A stretch of DNA of 64,000 bases, taken from positions 63,103,608-63,167,607 of the forward strand of contig CM048841.1 in assembly GCA_026545765.1 (NCBI GenBank), given 5' to 3'. The notes under the pieces are model-generated. The model made no database searches. It saw nothing but the letters and a program-made list of their open reading frames with translations, and was not told where the DNA came from. The position numbers and the translations under genes are program-made. This document shows, piece after piece, positions 44,616-56,280 of the stretch. The stretch comes from Plantago major. Taxonomy: Eukaryota; Streptophyta; Magnoliopsida; Lamiales; Plantaginaceae. Each line of letters begins with the position of its first letter. The stretch's first letter is position 1.

Positions 44616-44978
44616 AAAAATTTATCCTTGTACTTATGTGGATAATACTGGTATGGCTGGAACTTTTCAATGTTGGAAAATCCACTTAAAGTTTATTACA
44701 AAACCAATTAATAGAATGCTACATGAGATGTATGATTATCTCACTTTAAAGAAGAACCAGATGAACTTCTTAAAACAAGAAATAAATTCCTTGACTATTG
44801 AAAAAAAATTACAAAATCTCAAATTATAAGGAAAAATTAAAATGACTGAAAATCAACTCTCTTTAGAAATTTGTAATGATCATCCTAATGCATACTGGGA
44901 CAGAAAGAAACATGTAGTTAGTCTTCCTTATGAAGAAGATTTTGATGAAAAAAGAATTCCGACACACGACCTTGTCAA

Positions 44979-46231
44979 ATGAATTCTGAATATTTAGAAA
45001 TTTGTAAAAAAGAAATTGAATCTTTATTAAGAAAGGGCTTGATAAGCCCCTCTCAATCTCCTTGGTCTTGTACAGCTTTTTATGTTAATAAACATAGTAA
45101 ACAAGAAAGGGGAGCTCCTAGACTTGTAATAAATTACAAACCCCTTAATAAGGTTTTAAAATGGATTAGGCATCCTATTCAAAATAAAAAAGATCTTTTA
45201 GAAAGGTTATATGATTCAATACTTTTTTCAAAATTCGATTTAAAATCATGTTACTGGCAGGTACAAATTAAATCGACCAAAATGATAGGTATAAAACAAC
45301 CTTCAATGTTACAATAGGACATTATGAATGGAATGTCATGCCATTTGATCCTTCTGAATTTCAGAAAATTATGAATGATATTTTTACTCCATATAGTGAG
45401 TTTATATTAGTTTATATTGATGATATTAGTATTCTCAAAAGATATTAAAACCCATTTTAAACACTTAGACATTTTAAAGAAAATTGTTATACAAAATGGT
45501 TTAGTTATTTCAAAACCAAAAATGTCTTTATTTCAAACAAAAATAAGATTTTTGGGACATTATATAGAAAAAAGTAATATTATCCCAATAAACAGAAGCA
45601 TTGATTTTGCAGATAAATTTCCTGATGAGATAACTAATAAAACTCAATTACAAATATTTTTAGGAAGTTTAAATTATATTTCCTCTTATTATAGAAATAT
45701 AGCCTAGGATACTGCTATTTTATATGATAGACTTAAAAAGAATCCGAAGCCTTAGTTTGAAAACCACACTCAGGCTGTAAGAAAATTAAAAGAAAAAGTT
45801 AAAACTTTGCCTTCCTTATGCTAAGTAATCCTGCATGGGATAAAATTGTTGAAACCGATGCTTCAGATATAGGATATGGAGGTATTTTAAAACAGATAGA
45901 CCCCCAAAATAAACAAGAATATCTTGTTCGATTCTATTCTGGAAAATGGAATAATAGCCAGAAAAATTATGCTATTATTGCTAAAGAAATTCTTGCGATT
46001 GTTAAGTGTATCTTAAAATTCCAGGATGATTTATACAATCAAAAATTTTTAATTAAAACAGATTGTAATTCTGCTAAGTTTATGTTCAACAAGGATTTCA
46101 AACATGATGTTTCCAAACAAATGTTTGCAAGATGGCAAACTCATTTAGCTCATTTTGATTTTGAAATCATCTATAAGAAAGGAGATGAAAATAGTCTTCC
46201 AGATTTTCTGACTCGAGAATATATTTCTTAA
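44979..46231 (+). pseudogene. Pararetrovirus RT and RNase H (broken)
   Basis: RT wording: EIESLLRKGLISPSQSPWSC, GAPRLVINYKPLNKVLKWIR, LFSKFDLKSCYWQVQIK, VYIDD region near 45410-45425, NGLVISKPKMSLFQTKIRFL. RNase H: VETDASDIGYGGILKQID, YAIIAKEILAIVKCILKFQ, FARWQTHLAHFDFEIIYKKG. In a living virus this enzyme copies the pregenomic RNA. No integrase domain follows, separating it from gypsy elements. Confidence 0.88.
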
Positions 46232-46241
46232 TTCTTCAGGA

Positions 46242-46851
46242 ATGTACCCACGAGGTAGAGGCTCCCTCTCTTATAGAGGAAGAGGAGGAAGGGGATCAGA
46301 AAGAATTCTGGCCCAATTTGTCAAACAAAAGCTTATAACTATGGATTCGTCTCAGAGTTATGGGGCTCAAAGCTCGGCAGAATACCAAGAATTTCTTGAG
46401 TATAAAAGAAAGAAGGGAAAATTCCATCATTTGCTAAAATAGTAGCAGAAGAATCTGAGGAAAGTCAGATTAACTATATCGAAAATCGATACCAAGAAGT
46501 AATACTTCTATTGGAAAACAGGGATATGCGATGGGCAGACAACCCCTGGACCTTGATGACAAGGTATTTGGATAGGGCATCATATGCCTTAGGATCTTAT
46601 AAAACAAGATATTTTTATGAAAATATTTTATCAAACACAGGTTCTTATGAGATAACACATTTTTCAGGAACACAAAAGGAAGTTTATAACTTCAGTAAAA
46701 TTTATATCAAAAAGATTATATCTTTCGAACCCCTAAGAGAAAGGGAATTCTATTATCCCAACAATAGAAATCCTATCAAATACAATTACTGGGATTACAT
46801 TGAAACATTTAATAAAGTGTTGCTTTATGAAAATGATAGGAAAAAAACACT
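46242..46851 (+). pseudogene. Pararetrovirus downstream frame(s)
   Basis: 46242 onward encodes an Arg/Gly-rich start (YPRGRGSLSYRGRGGRG) and SSAEYQEFLEYKRKK. 46511-46851 encodes NPWTLMTRYLDRASYALGSY and YYPNNRNPIKYNYWDYIETF. The position after pol suggests the transactivator/inclusion-body gene of caulimoviruses; assignment is tentative. It ends at the copia LTR. Confidence 0.5.
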
Positions 46852-48479
46852 TGTTAGTAATATCTGTTTAGATTTTGATCAGCAACCTTATGACTTATCT
46901 TAGCTCAGAAAGGTGATTAGTACTCTTGGTTCATTTGAACATTGTAAAAGAGGAAACTCACTAAGTATGATAGTCTAGCTAATCTTGTATAGGATATTAG
47001 GTCTCAAAATGTAATTTTTATTTTATGAAGAAGACCAAGAAGAAGACATCTAGCAAAACAAGTTCAACGGATTTGAAGATTTGAAAATTGCACAAGATTG
47101 CTGAAGACAATGTTTTTTAAGATACCTATGACCAGATATCTTGAAGACACAATTGGTTCTAAATAAACAGTGTCTTAAGAGATATCTGAGAACTAAAATG
47201 TTTTTGAAAACAAGGAAAGTGCCCACAGATATCTGCTCTCAGATACCTTGGACTTAAACTATGTTTCTGAAAAAGAAACATATATTGCAACATATTTGTT
47301 TCAATAAAGTGGTATCTGAAGTTGAAGAAAAGGACGTGCAAAGCTTCAGAGAAATCTGATAATGAAGGTCTCTGATACAATGCATACTTCCGTTGGCACT
47401 ACAGGACAAAAGTATAGTACAAAGCATTAAATGCGCGGACAGATATGTCTGAACAAAAAAGGTAGCTTCTGAAGAAGAAGACAAACCTGCTACAGTACTA
47501 TACACAGATATCGATAGTTTGAATTTGATTTAAGCCTAACGGATACTATTCGAACAGCACTCAAATTCATCTATAAATATCAACACTTAGACTGCTTGAG
47601 AAGACACCTTAAGAACACACAGAACAACCTAAGAACATATCTTACTCTCTCAAGCACACTACTTACCTTCAAGCTTTCTGTTGCGACCAAAGCTCTTGAT
47701 TCTAAGTAGCACTAAAGTTCTAAGTGTCCTGATCCTAAACAAGCACTGCTATTTGTGAAAGAGTTGAATCAAAAGATCAAGTATCTGAGATTCATTCTCT
47801 TGAGCAATTATCATAGACTTGGGTCAGTAAAGAACAAGATACCATACATTGCAAAGTGTATTAAGTATTCTTGATTCACAGAGCTATCTGATTAACTGAA
47901 TAAGTTATTAAAGAAGCTCGTCTGACAAACAAACCAAAAACCAACACCATAACTGGCGTGGAGTACAGAAAGTACTTAGTTTGGGAAACTAAGGAATAAC
48001 TCCAAGGTTACTGAGCACAGGAAGTACTTAGCTTGGGAAGCTAAGGAACAGCTCAAAAAGGTTTCTGAGTACAGGAAGTACTTGGCTGTGAAAGCCGGGG
48101 AATAACTCAGGGGGAACATTTGGTTGGGAAACATTTGTTTAGGAATCTTAGAATAGGAATATTGTAAGGTGAACTCAATTATCAGTTCTAGAGTATTCTA
48201 GGTCTCTAAAAGACCGAAGTGGATTAGTTGTAGGATTACGCCACCTCCAGATACCACTATACTTGCTGTGTATTTTATCTTTCTGTATTTACATTCCAGC
48301 AAAGCACACACACACACACACTTATTGTTTCTGCACTCATCTATCTTAAAATCTTCCGCGCTCTGAATTTAAGTATCAGATATCTTCACAGATATCTGAG
48401 AAACTGTGTTTATCGACAAAAGTCTTAAAAGACTATTCACCCCCTCTAGTCTTTTACTTTGCCGTTATCTGGACCAACA
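46852..48479 (+). repeat. 5' LTR of the plus-strand family A copy
   Basis: 1628 bases, TGTTAGTAAT to GGACCAACA. It has three 52-base internal repeats (47960-48110) and a perfect 10-base stem (48426-48435 with 48447-48456) around a C-rich 11-base loop. Confidence 0.92.
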
Positions 48480-48481
48480 AT

Positions 48482-48493
48482 TGGTATCAGAGC
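48482..48493 (+). other. Primer-binding site, initiator tRNA-Met
   Basis: TGGTATCAGAGC two bases after the LTR end. Confidence 0.9.
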
Positions 48494-48596
48494 AGGAGGT
48501 TCACAAGCCATCTGCACTGAACCTAGATCCCCAGATAGGTGAAGGAACTTTGTCCCCTTCTGAGGACTATATAATTTGTGTGTTAAGTGTGCAGGT

Positions 48597-48977
48597 ATGT
48601 CTCTGAGTGATGCACCCGTTCTCAAACCAGAGAACTACGAGAAATGGAAAAATAACATGATGCTCCACCTAGAAGCCATAAGTGACGAAATGATCGACGT
48701 GATACAGAATGGCCCAATAGTCATTCAACAACTCAAGCAAGTTATGGAGGTTTCTAATGGTAGAGACAGATATCAAAGCGATGGGTCTTCACAAACAGAT
48801 GCGTCAACTAGTGGGAGACCTACTAGTCATGTTATTTACGAGCCAAAGCCCAGAGAACTCTGGACATCGAAAGATTCCAAGAGAAATCGTCTGGATGGTC
48901 AAACTCGTAATATCATCATCAGATCGACACCTGAGCACATACAGTGTAAACTTCATGTGAATGCGGAAAGCACATGA
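48597..48977 (+). pseudogene. Gag N-terminal part of the plus-strand family A copy
   Basis: MSLSDAPVLKPENYEKWKNN onward, about 90 percent identical by eye to the minus-strand copy over the first 110 residues. The part is incomplete. Confidence 0.8.
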
Positions 48978-49019
48978 CAGGAGACAAAGCAAATCTGGAC
49001 ATCGAAAGATTCCGTGTTG

Positions 49020-50381
49020 CATGTGCCATGACCTAAAGTTCTATCTTCATGTCTTTTAAATCTTTTAGTCTTGCTTAATGCGATGCAACCTTAAGACCTG
49101 ACTTGACCCTACTTTAAACTCTGAACTTGAACTTGTCATTCTTTAAAACTCTTTAACTTGAACATGAAACTTGTCTTGAAACTTATTCTTGAAACGTCTT
49201 AAAATCTTAACATGATTCGCGGGCTCACTTGGCATCGCAAGGTCCTACCCCAGCCTATGGTGGCCTCTTAAAACTCTTAAAACACGACTAGAGGCACCAA
49301 TCACACTCTAGTCGATACTCTTAAAATTGCCACAAATGCTTAGGGTGGTGTCCTTACGAGCCCTTACTTTTCTTTAACTTTAAAACTTGCATTACTTTGA
49401 ACTTAACATCTTCTTAAAGTGAATGCATGCTTCTGGACTCTAACTCATGAATGCATGTACTAATGTGTGTGCATAACATAACATCATATAACATCTACAA
49501 TAAGAACAAAGTAGATTACTGAACAGTAGTACATCATACATATCTAATCAGATCGTCATCCAAACCAACTTGAGTAAAATCACTTCATGGACAAATTAAT
49601 CTTATACCATGTAAACTAGATAGGCACAAATATGACCAACATAAATGATCGTCACCTCCAAATCAGCTAGAAAACATTGATCAAAGCATTGGCTATGCAC
49701 TGGACCAAAACCGGATGACATAACCATCAATGAAGCAATTACATACTAACCTCTTTCATCTGAACAAATAGAAACACAAATTAAGCACATCATCATACTT
49801 TAACAAATAACACCTATACGAGAAGGAACATAGGGTAACCTACAAACTTGTAAATATATCTAACGATTACTCATACAAAATTTACATCATACATATATAT
49901 ATCTGTGAATGCAAGTCCTAGGGGAACTTGCCTTGAGAAATGAACGAGAGAGGCAAACATTGAAAACGGGTCGAAAACATAGCTCTCTGTTCGACATCAA
50001 ATTATGGCCGTCTCAAACATCATAATGACGATCCCTCCGGTGAAAGTGTATAATGATATGTTACGAATCCGCTCTCCACATATCAGCTCGATCCGACGGT
50101 TAATGAACCGGGAATCAAGTTTTGAACAAGACTGCGTCTGGCAGAAATTTAACGCGCGAAAAAAAGTGACTTTGGCTAAAATGTTTTCTTTTGAAAATCC
50201 CTAGGGTTTTTGGGAGAATAGGGTTTTGACAAGGGCTAAAAGATGGGCTCACAAAAGAATATTGGGCTTAACTTTAAGGAAAACAGTTTTGGGCCAAAAA
50301 CTAACGTTTTACGAACTCCGCTTAACGCTCGGTTCGCTCTAAAACGTCTAAATTCAAAATACGAATTTTTGGGCTGTTAAA
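49020..50381 (-). mobile_element. LTR-like insert, probably a Tekay-type solo LTR or fragment
   Basis: The flanking sequence is family A copia on both sides. Read on the minus strand the insert begins near AACAGCCCAAAAATTCG, a start typical of Tekay/Del-type LTRs, and later has an AACCCTAGGG leader-like block and many CTTAAAA/CTTGAA words. No coding frame. The ends and target duplication are not clear, so the extent is approximate. Confidence 0.4.
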
Positions 50382-52306
50382 GTTTGGTTGTAGATGTTTT
50401 GTTCTGAACAATGGTACATAATATTTAAGAACATTTCAACAAAAGGCAGATGAAGGTGTATTTCTGGGCTACTCTCTGAATAGCAAAGCATATAGAGTAT
50501 ACAACAAAAGGACACAAAAGATTGAAGAATCTGTGCATGTAGTATTCTATGAAGGAAACAAGAAAGCGCCTATAAATGATGAACTCTCAGAAAGGTTCAA
50601 AGAACTTTTGATCGAAGATTCTGAACAAGAATCCTCAAAGATAAACAATTCTATCATAGACTTAGAGGATGAGTCTGACGATGAAAGGCAACCTCTGTCA
50701 AGTAACAACAAGATGACTCTAGGACATGATGAAGAATTCCCTCTGAGAAAACCTGTAAAGGATCATATCTCAGAAAGTGTTCATCATATAGAGGTTTCTG
50801 AGCCAAGGGTCACAGAAAGACCTACCTCAGATACTCCATACACTGAACAAGTGTCAGAAATCCAGGGTACCATTAATGTACCTGACTTCAACAATACTGA
50901 ACAAGTATCCAATCAAGGTCATGATGACTCTGATAACAACAACATTGATCTTGATCCTACTAGTTCTAAACCTATCATGACATGGATAAGAGACCATCCA
51001 GCTAAGGATGTGATAGTTCTTCTAAACCAAGGTGTCAGAACTAGAAGAGCTATTGCTGAAAATGCAAATTCTCTCCATGGATGTTTCATTTCAAATATTG
51101 AACCTAAAACTATTGAAGATGCATTACAAGATCAGGACTGGATCTCAGCAATGCAAGAAGAGTTGGATCAATTTTAAAGAAACAAAGTCTGGAAACTGGT
51201 TCCCTTTATTGATGGAAGATCTGTTATAGGAAATAAGTGGGTTTTCAGAAACAAGATGAATGAGTCTGGTGAAATAGCCAGAGACAAAGCTAGGTTGGTT
51301 GCCAAGGGATTCACCCAGACTGAAGGACTAGATTTTGATGAGTCTTATGCACCAGTTGCAAGATTGGATGCAATCAAACTATTTCTAGCATTTGCAGCCC
51401 ATAATGACTTCAAAGTTTACCAAATGGATGTTAAAAGTGCATTCCTGAATGGTGAGCTCGCTGAGGAAGTCTATGTTGATCAACCACCAGGCTTTGAAGT
51501 TCCCTCAGAAGGCAAAATGGTTTATAAGCTTCAGAAAGCTCTATATGGACTAAAATAAGCTCCAAGAGCATGGTATGATACTTTAGCCAAATACTTGCTG
51601 GGTAGTGGATTCAATAAGGGAGATGTTGATAAAACTCTCTTTACATTGAACCATGAAGGGAAACTTCTCTTAGTTTATGTTTATTTAGATGAAATAATAT
51701 TTGGATCTAAGGATAAGCAACTTTGTGAAGACTTTGCTGAACTCATGAAAAGAAAATTTGAGATGAGCATGATGGGAAATTGAATTACTTCCTAGGGTTG
51801 CAAGTCAAGAAGTTCAAGAATGGAATATTCATTAGTCAAACAAGTATGCCAAGGACATGGTCAATAAGTTTAATCTAAAGCCTTCTGACAAGAACGCTAA
51901 GATACCTATGAGCATTGGAACCAAGATGACCTATACTGAATCCGACAAGAATGTTGAAGAACACAAGTATAGGAAATTAATTGGGTCACTATTGTATCTC
52001 ACTGCGAGTAGACCGGATATCCAATATGCAGTTGGAGTTTGTGCAAGTTTTCAGACAAATCCAATGCAAACACACTACGACACTGCCTTGAAGATATTAA
52101 GGTATGTGAAAGGTACAGTAGATGTTGGATTGTGGTATCCAAAGGAGAGTGGATTGAGTTTGGTTGGACATTCTGATCCCGACTATGCTGGATCAATGAT
52201 TGATAGAAAAAGTACTTCAGGAACTTGTCAATTCCTTGGAGCTCGTTTAATGTCATGGTTCAGCAAGAAACAAAACTCAATTGCCACCTCAACCACAGAA
52301 GCATTG
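50382..52306 (+). pseudogene. Integrase tail, RT and RNase H of the plus-strand family A copy
   Basis: Contains KADEGVFLGYSLNSKAYRVY-like tail, [80 protein letters not shown] and [20 protein letters not shown], matching the minus-strand copy closely. Broken at about four places. It stops short of the RNase H end where the SIRE-type remnant begins. Confidence 0.88.
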
Positions 52307-52415
52307 TGAAAGTGATAATAGTGTCAAACAAACTAAACTTCGAATGCTTTGGTGAAAATTTGAAAATCTAAGAATGGAAGAAGCTGAAACCATTGAATCT
52401 TAGTTTGAAAAGATT

Positions 52416-53033
52416 TTGACTTTGTCTAATGATGTTCAACTTCTTGGTGATGCTATTTCCATCAAGCAACTGATTTCTAAAGCCATTCGTTCTCTCTCTT
52501 CAAAATTTGACACTAAAGTTACTATTTTGGAAGACACTCACAATCTGGCTACTATGGATTTTCATACCTTGATGAACAATTTGAAATTTTTTGAGATAAT
52601 TGATAACGAAAGAAAAGGTACAAAAATCCTTAGTATGTCCCTTCACTCTAAATCTAAAGCTAAAGTTACTGAGCCTGGAAGAAGTAGTGATGATGACATG
52701 ACTGAAGAAGCCTACAATGACTTGGTTAGGAAAATTGAGATACTTAGATTCAGGAAGAATTCTAATAGAGGCTCTTCGAGCAACTCAAAAGGAACTAGAA
52801 ATTTCAAAAAGAAAACTGGTGTGTCTAACTCTAGCCCTAGTCTTAGTAAACTTAGTAAAGTTAGATGTTTTGAATGTCAAGGATGGGGGCATTATCAGAA
52901 TGAATGTGCCAACACTCTTCGAAAGGAGAAAAAGACGATGCTTGCTTGTCTCAGTGATGTTTCAGATGATAATGTGAAGATGATGATCCGAGTTCATGCC
53001 AAAGCCCTATCTCACGCTTCCGAACAATGTTGA
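52416..53033 (+). pseudogene. SIRE-type gag with zinc knuckle
   Basis: KQLISKAIRSLSSKFDTKVT and LATMDFHTLMNNLKFFE are the helical gag core. CFECQGWGHYQNEC is a CCHC knuckle (about 52866-52907) that would bind RNA. The upstream sequence back to 52320 encodes more of the same domain (KQTKLRMLWWKFENLRMEE). Confidence 0.85.
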
Positions 53034-53559
53034 GAAACCATGTTGGTCCAACATTGATGGTCCAACATTGACAAAAGAAGTCTTTTTCGACTATGATGAT
53101 TCTCAAAGCGGAAACACTTTTCTGGACTAACCCTGAGGAATCAGTTTCTACTAATGTTTTGTGTCTACATGGTTCCGTTGATCTATCTGCAGATTATCAC
53201 TGGGAAGAGCTGAAATTGATGAATGAAAACAATGTTGAGTCAACATTGACATCAACATTGTCTATTTTCGAAACTGTCTCTTCTAATGTCTCTGTCCAGA
53301 AAGGCACTGTACCCAAGAATAAATGTGTTCGGCAGTAATCAAAGTTCTGACACTACTCCTGAGAAAACTGATACTAAATTTGAAAAGGTGTCTAAACCAA
53401 GAACTCCAGCTGGTGTACAAGGAGAAATTGTCAATGCTGACATCAATGATGACACAACATTGAGCTCAACATCACAGGCAGAAATTCCATCTGACGGTAC
53501 TCATGAGATGAGCATGATAGGCGAACCCAGCACTCCTATGGCTAAGGGTCTTATGCTCA

Positions 53560-54260
53560 TCAGAATCGATGTTGGAGATGATGTTGACTCAACATTGTAC
53601 AGAACAATGACTCACAACCTTCTATATCTTTCAACCAGCATACCTGACAACATGTTTTTTGTGTGTGTTTGTGCCACGTATCAGTCTAACCCTAAAATCC
53701 CACACCTGATTGTTCTTAAAAGATTTTTCATATATATATATATATCAAGAACTGTTAATCTTAGATTATGGTATGCATGTGATACAAACACTAATCTAGT
53801 GGGATTTAGTGATTCTGATTGGGCTGGTGATCTAGATGATAGAAAATACACTAGTGGAGGTTGCTTTTATCTTGATTCTAATTTAATGTCATGGTATTGC
53901 AAGAAACAGAACAATGTGTCACTCTCATATGTTGAATCTGAACATGTAACATCTGGGAGTTGTGTTACTCAATTGATATGGGTGAAAAATATGATGCATG
54001 ACTTTGTTCTTCAATGTGATACCTTGTTGATGTTCTGTGATGACCTTAGTGCCATAAATAATTTTAAGAACCTTGTTTTGCACTCACGCATGAAACACAT
54101 AGACATTAGGCATCATTTTCTTAAGGATATGGTCAATCTGCAAGTAATATACATACAACACATAGATACAACCAATCAACTTGCAGATACTTTTACCAAA
54201 CCTTTAGATTGTGAGAGATTCTTCAGTCTTAGGAGATCTCTCGGTATGTGCTCTCTATGA
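53560..54260 (+). pseudogene. SIRE-type RNase H
   Basis: LYRTMTHNLLYLSTSIPDNM, WAGDLDDRKYTSGGCFYLDS, LMSWYCKKQNNVSLSYVESE and TTNQLADTFTKPLDCERFFS are the RNase H blocks of SIRE-like copia elements. Coding upstream (53286-53560) is acidic Thr/Ser-rich. Confidence 0.85.
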
Positions 54261-56280
54261 TTTTCATTGTTGAGTACCTATGTTGCCTCAACATCACGGT
54301 CAACATTGGAAAATTAGGATAAGTGATGCTGTTTTCGTTTAGCTTTTTAGGTCTACTGTGTTTCGTGTTCTGCTTCATCGGGTCTATGGTCATTCTGCTT
54401 TGTAGCTTACAGTGGTGTTTCTTAGGGTTTGAAAGGCTATTTGAAACCAAGGTTGAAAGGGATCGAGTCTCCTGTGTGTTTTGCTTTATGTAAAACCCAC
54501 TTTTGCTGCTTTTTGGCTATTTTTACTCGTACCTAGACTCGCACTTGATGTTGCCTCCTGTCCTTTATGCTTATTAAATCTAATGAATTATGATAAAAAT
54601 GGCTCGAAGTGTTTCCGTCGAGGATCGTGTTGAGGTGTTTCAAATACTATCTAGATATCGACGCGTGCCAATGTGTCATATGTCGAGGGTTGATGGCTGC
54701 ATCGAAACCGACATGCACAAAAGTGCCGATTCTCGTAATGCTGCTGGTTCACTTTCTGAGTACCAAATTACCCAATGTGGTTAAATGAGTGATTTTATGT
54801 CATGAGACGTGTGTTTGCCTAACTCCGCATAGGCTTCGGCTTTGGAGCGGATTCATACGTGTTCCAATTATTTGACATGGTTGACGGTCTCATGGTCACC
54901 CCCACTCAAACTTATGTTAACTGTTCAATTTACTTTTTGAGGCAATGTTGAGTGTGTTTCTTTAGTATTCCTTTCTCCGCATCAGTGGTGTTAATCGAAT
55001 CTGCACATTTTGAGACTTGTTTTCCTGGTTGACTTACATTAAGAGTGGTCTGATTTCCCGATGTTGTCATCAATGTTGAGTCAACATGTTGGTCAACATT
55101 GGCTGACCTTTCTGTGTATTTTTGGGTTTGAGGGGGAGTAGGTCTGAGGTGTTTCAGGTCTAAGGTGTTTCTTTGGGGTTTGGGGTTTTTGCTTTCCTGT
55201 TCTTGGTCAACCTCCCTAGGGTTTATCTGTTTATCTGATTACTATGACTTGACGGATAACTGTTTTACTTGCAACTTTAATCTTTTATTAACAGTTATGC
55301 ACAGTTTCTGTAGCATTGATATATATTTGCAGGATCTTTTAAGGCAAACCCAACAACACCCATCATGACCATCCACTCTTATCCTAACACTGCCCTCCAG
55401 CCGATCCAAACTCTTTTCATGCTTTTGCTATCACCTTGGCTGCCAGTGTTGAACTCAATGTTTTCAACATCATTCTCCAACATTGCACAGCTCTTATTGT
55501 AGGTCCTATAGTCCTTCTTCTCGGAAAGGGGGAGAAGAGAAGAGATTGAACAAAAAGCTAACATACTTTATTTTGTTATGTTGCTCTCGTCTAATGTTGA
55601 GGGGGAGTTCTGTAGTTTCATGCCTATTATATTTGTTTGTTTCTAACAAGTTTGTCCAGGTGTATTTTTTGTGAAGAAAGACAAAGGGGGAGATTGAATA
55701 GTGCAGTGTTGATTGCAATGTTGTGTCAACATTGCAGACGACTTTGTTTACTGCACTTATATTGCGATTCTATGCAAGTTTGTCTTTATTCACTAAATAC
55801 CGATTGCAGGAATTGTCAAAAGAAGTATGATATGATGCCCATGATAAGTTCAAAGGAGATGAGTAGACAAAGAAATAAGAGGTAGTTTGAAAGTGCATAT
55901 TTACAGCAATGTTGAGTTCTGTGTTGACTCAACATTGTCCATCAGCATTGATCGATTGCACTTTATCTTTCAGTTCCCAACAAAGGATTCCTCTTGACTT
56001 GTTTAAATCCTACTTGTTCGATTTGACTAACAAACTGGTTTTAGGTTTTGTGAAGAAAGGTCAGAATTAAGGGGGAGATTGAAAGTGCGATTTATTGCAC
56101 TTTGTTTAGTAATTCAACCTTTCTTCGTAACATAACCAGTTCAATGTTTGTAGTTGTTTTTCTATGAATATTTTGTAGGATATATCAAGTTGGGCTTAAA
56201 CATGCTTAATGGATCAAAAGGAATCAATGAGCCCAAAGGAATGATATTGCTGGATGAAAGACTAAGATTAAGGGGGAGAT
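54261..56280 (+). other. SIRE-type 3' region with repeated purine tracts
   Basis: Only short frames are seen, for example 54590-54784 (MARSVSVEDRVEVFQIL). Three purine tracts with LTR-start-like sequence, GGGGGAGATTGAA(A/T)AGTGC-like, lie at about 55685, 56071 and 56272. The last directly precedes the LTR. Many TGTTGA...TCAACA words occur. Confidence 0.6.

Larger units (their letters stand above)
44616..46851 (+). mobile_element. Endogenous pararetrovirus fragment (Caulimoviridae-like)
   Basis: Plus-strand viral fossil: a helical stretch (44640-44828), RT (44979-45710), RNase H (45711-46231), then a downstream frame (46242-46440) and further viral-like coding (46511-46851). The order RT then RNase H with no integrase, no LTR of its own, and the LPDFLTREY ending fit Caulimoviridae. 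The genus is not resolved; the RNase H ending and the additional frame downstream of pol suggest a caulimo/solendovirus-type layout. It is a fragment with several breaks (roughly six). Age cannot be read without LTRs, but it is older than the abutting copia LTR. Confidence 0.8.
46852..52306 (+). mobile_element. Family A copia, second coding copy (plus strand, partial)
   Basis: 5' LTR (46852-48479), PBS, gag start (48597-48977) and integrase tail through RNase H (50382-52306). It is the same family as 21569-37205 by LTR and protein. An unrelated LTR-like insert lies at about 49020-50381. No 3' LTR or extra gene is present: the sequence passes directly into a SIRE-type remnant. Partial and broken at about five places. 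Confidence 0.88.

Noticed and set aside
44161-44829. 222-residue plus-strand frame across the MULE and pararetrovirus join
   Set aside because: Its first two thirds are the reverse complement of MULE coding and only the end is viral, so it is a chance fusion.
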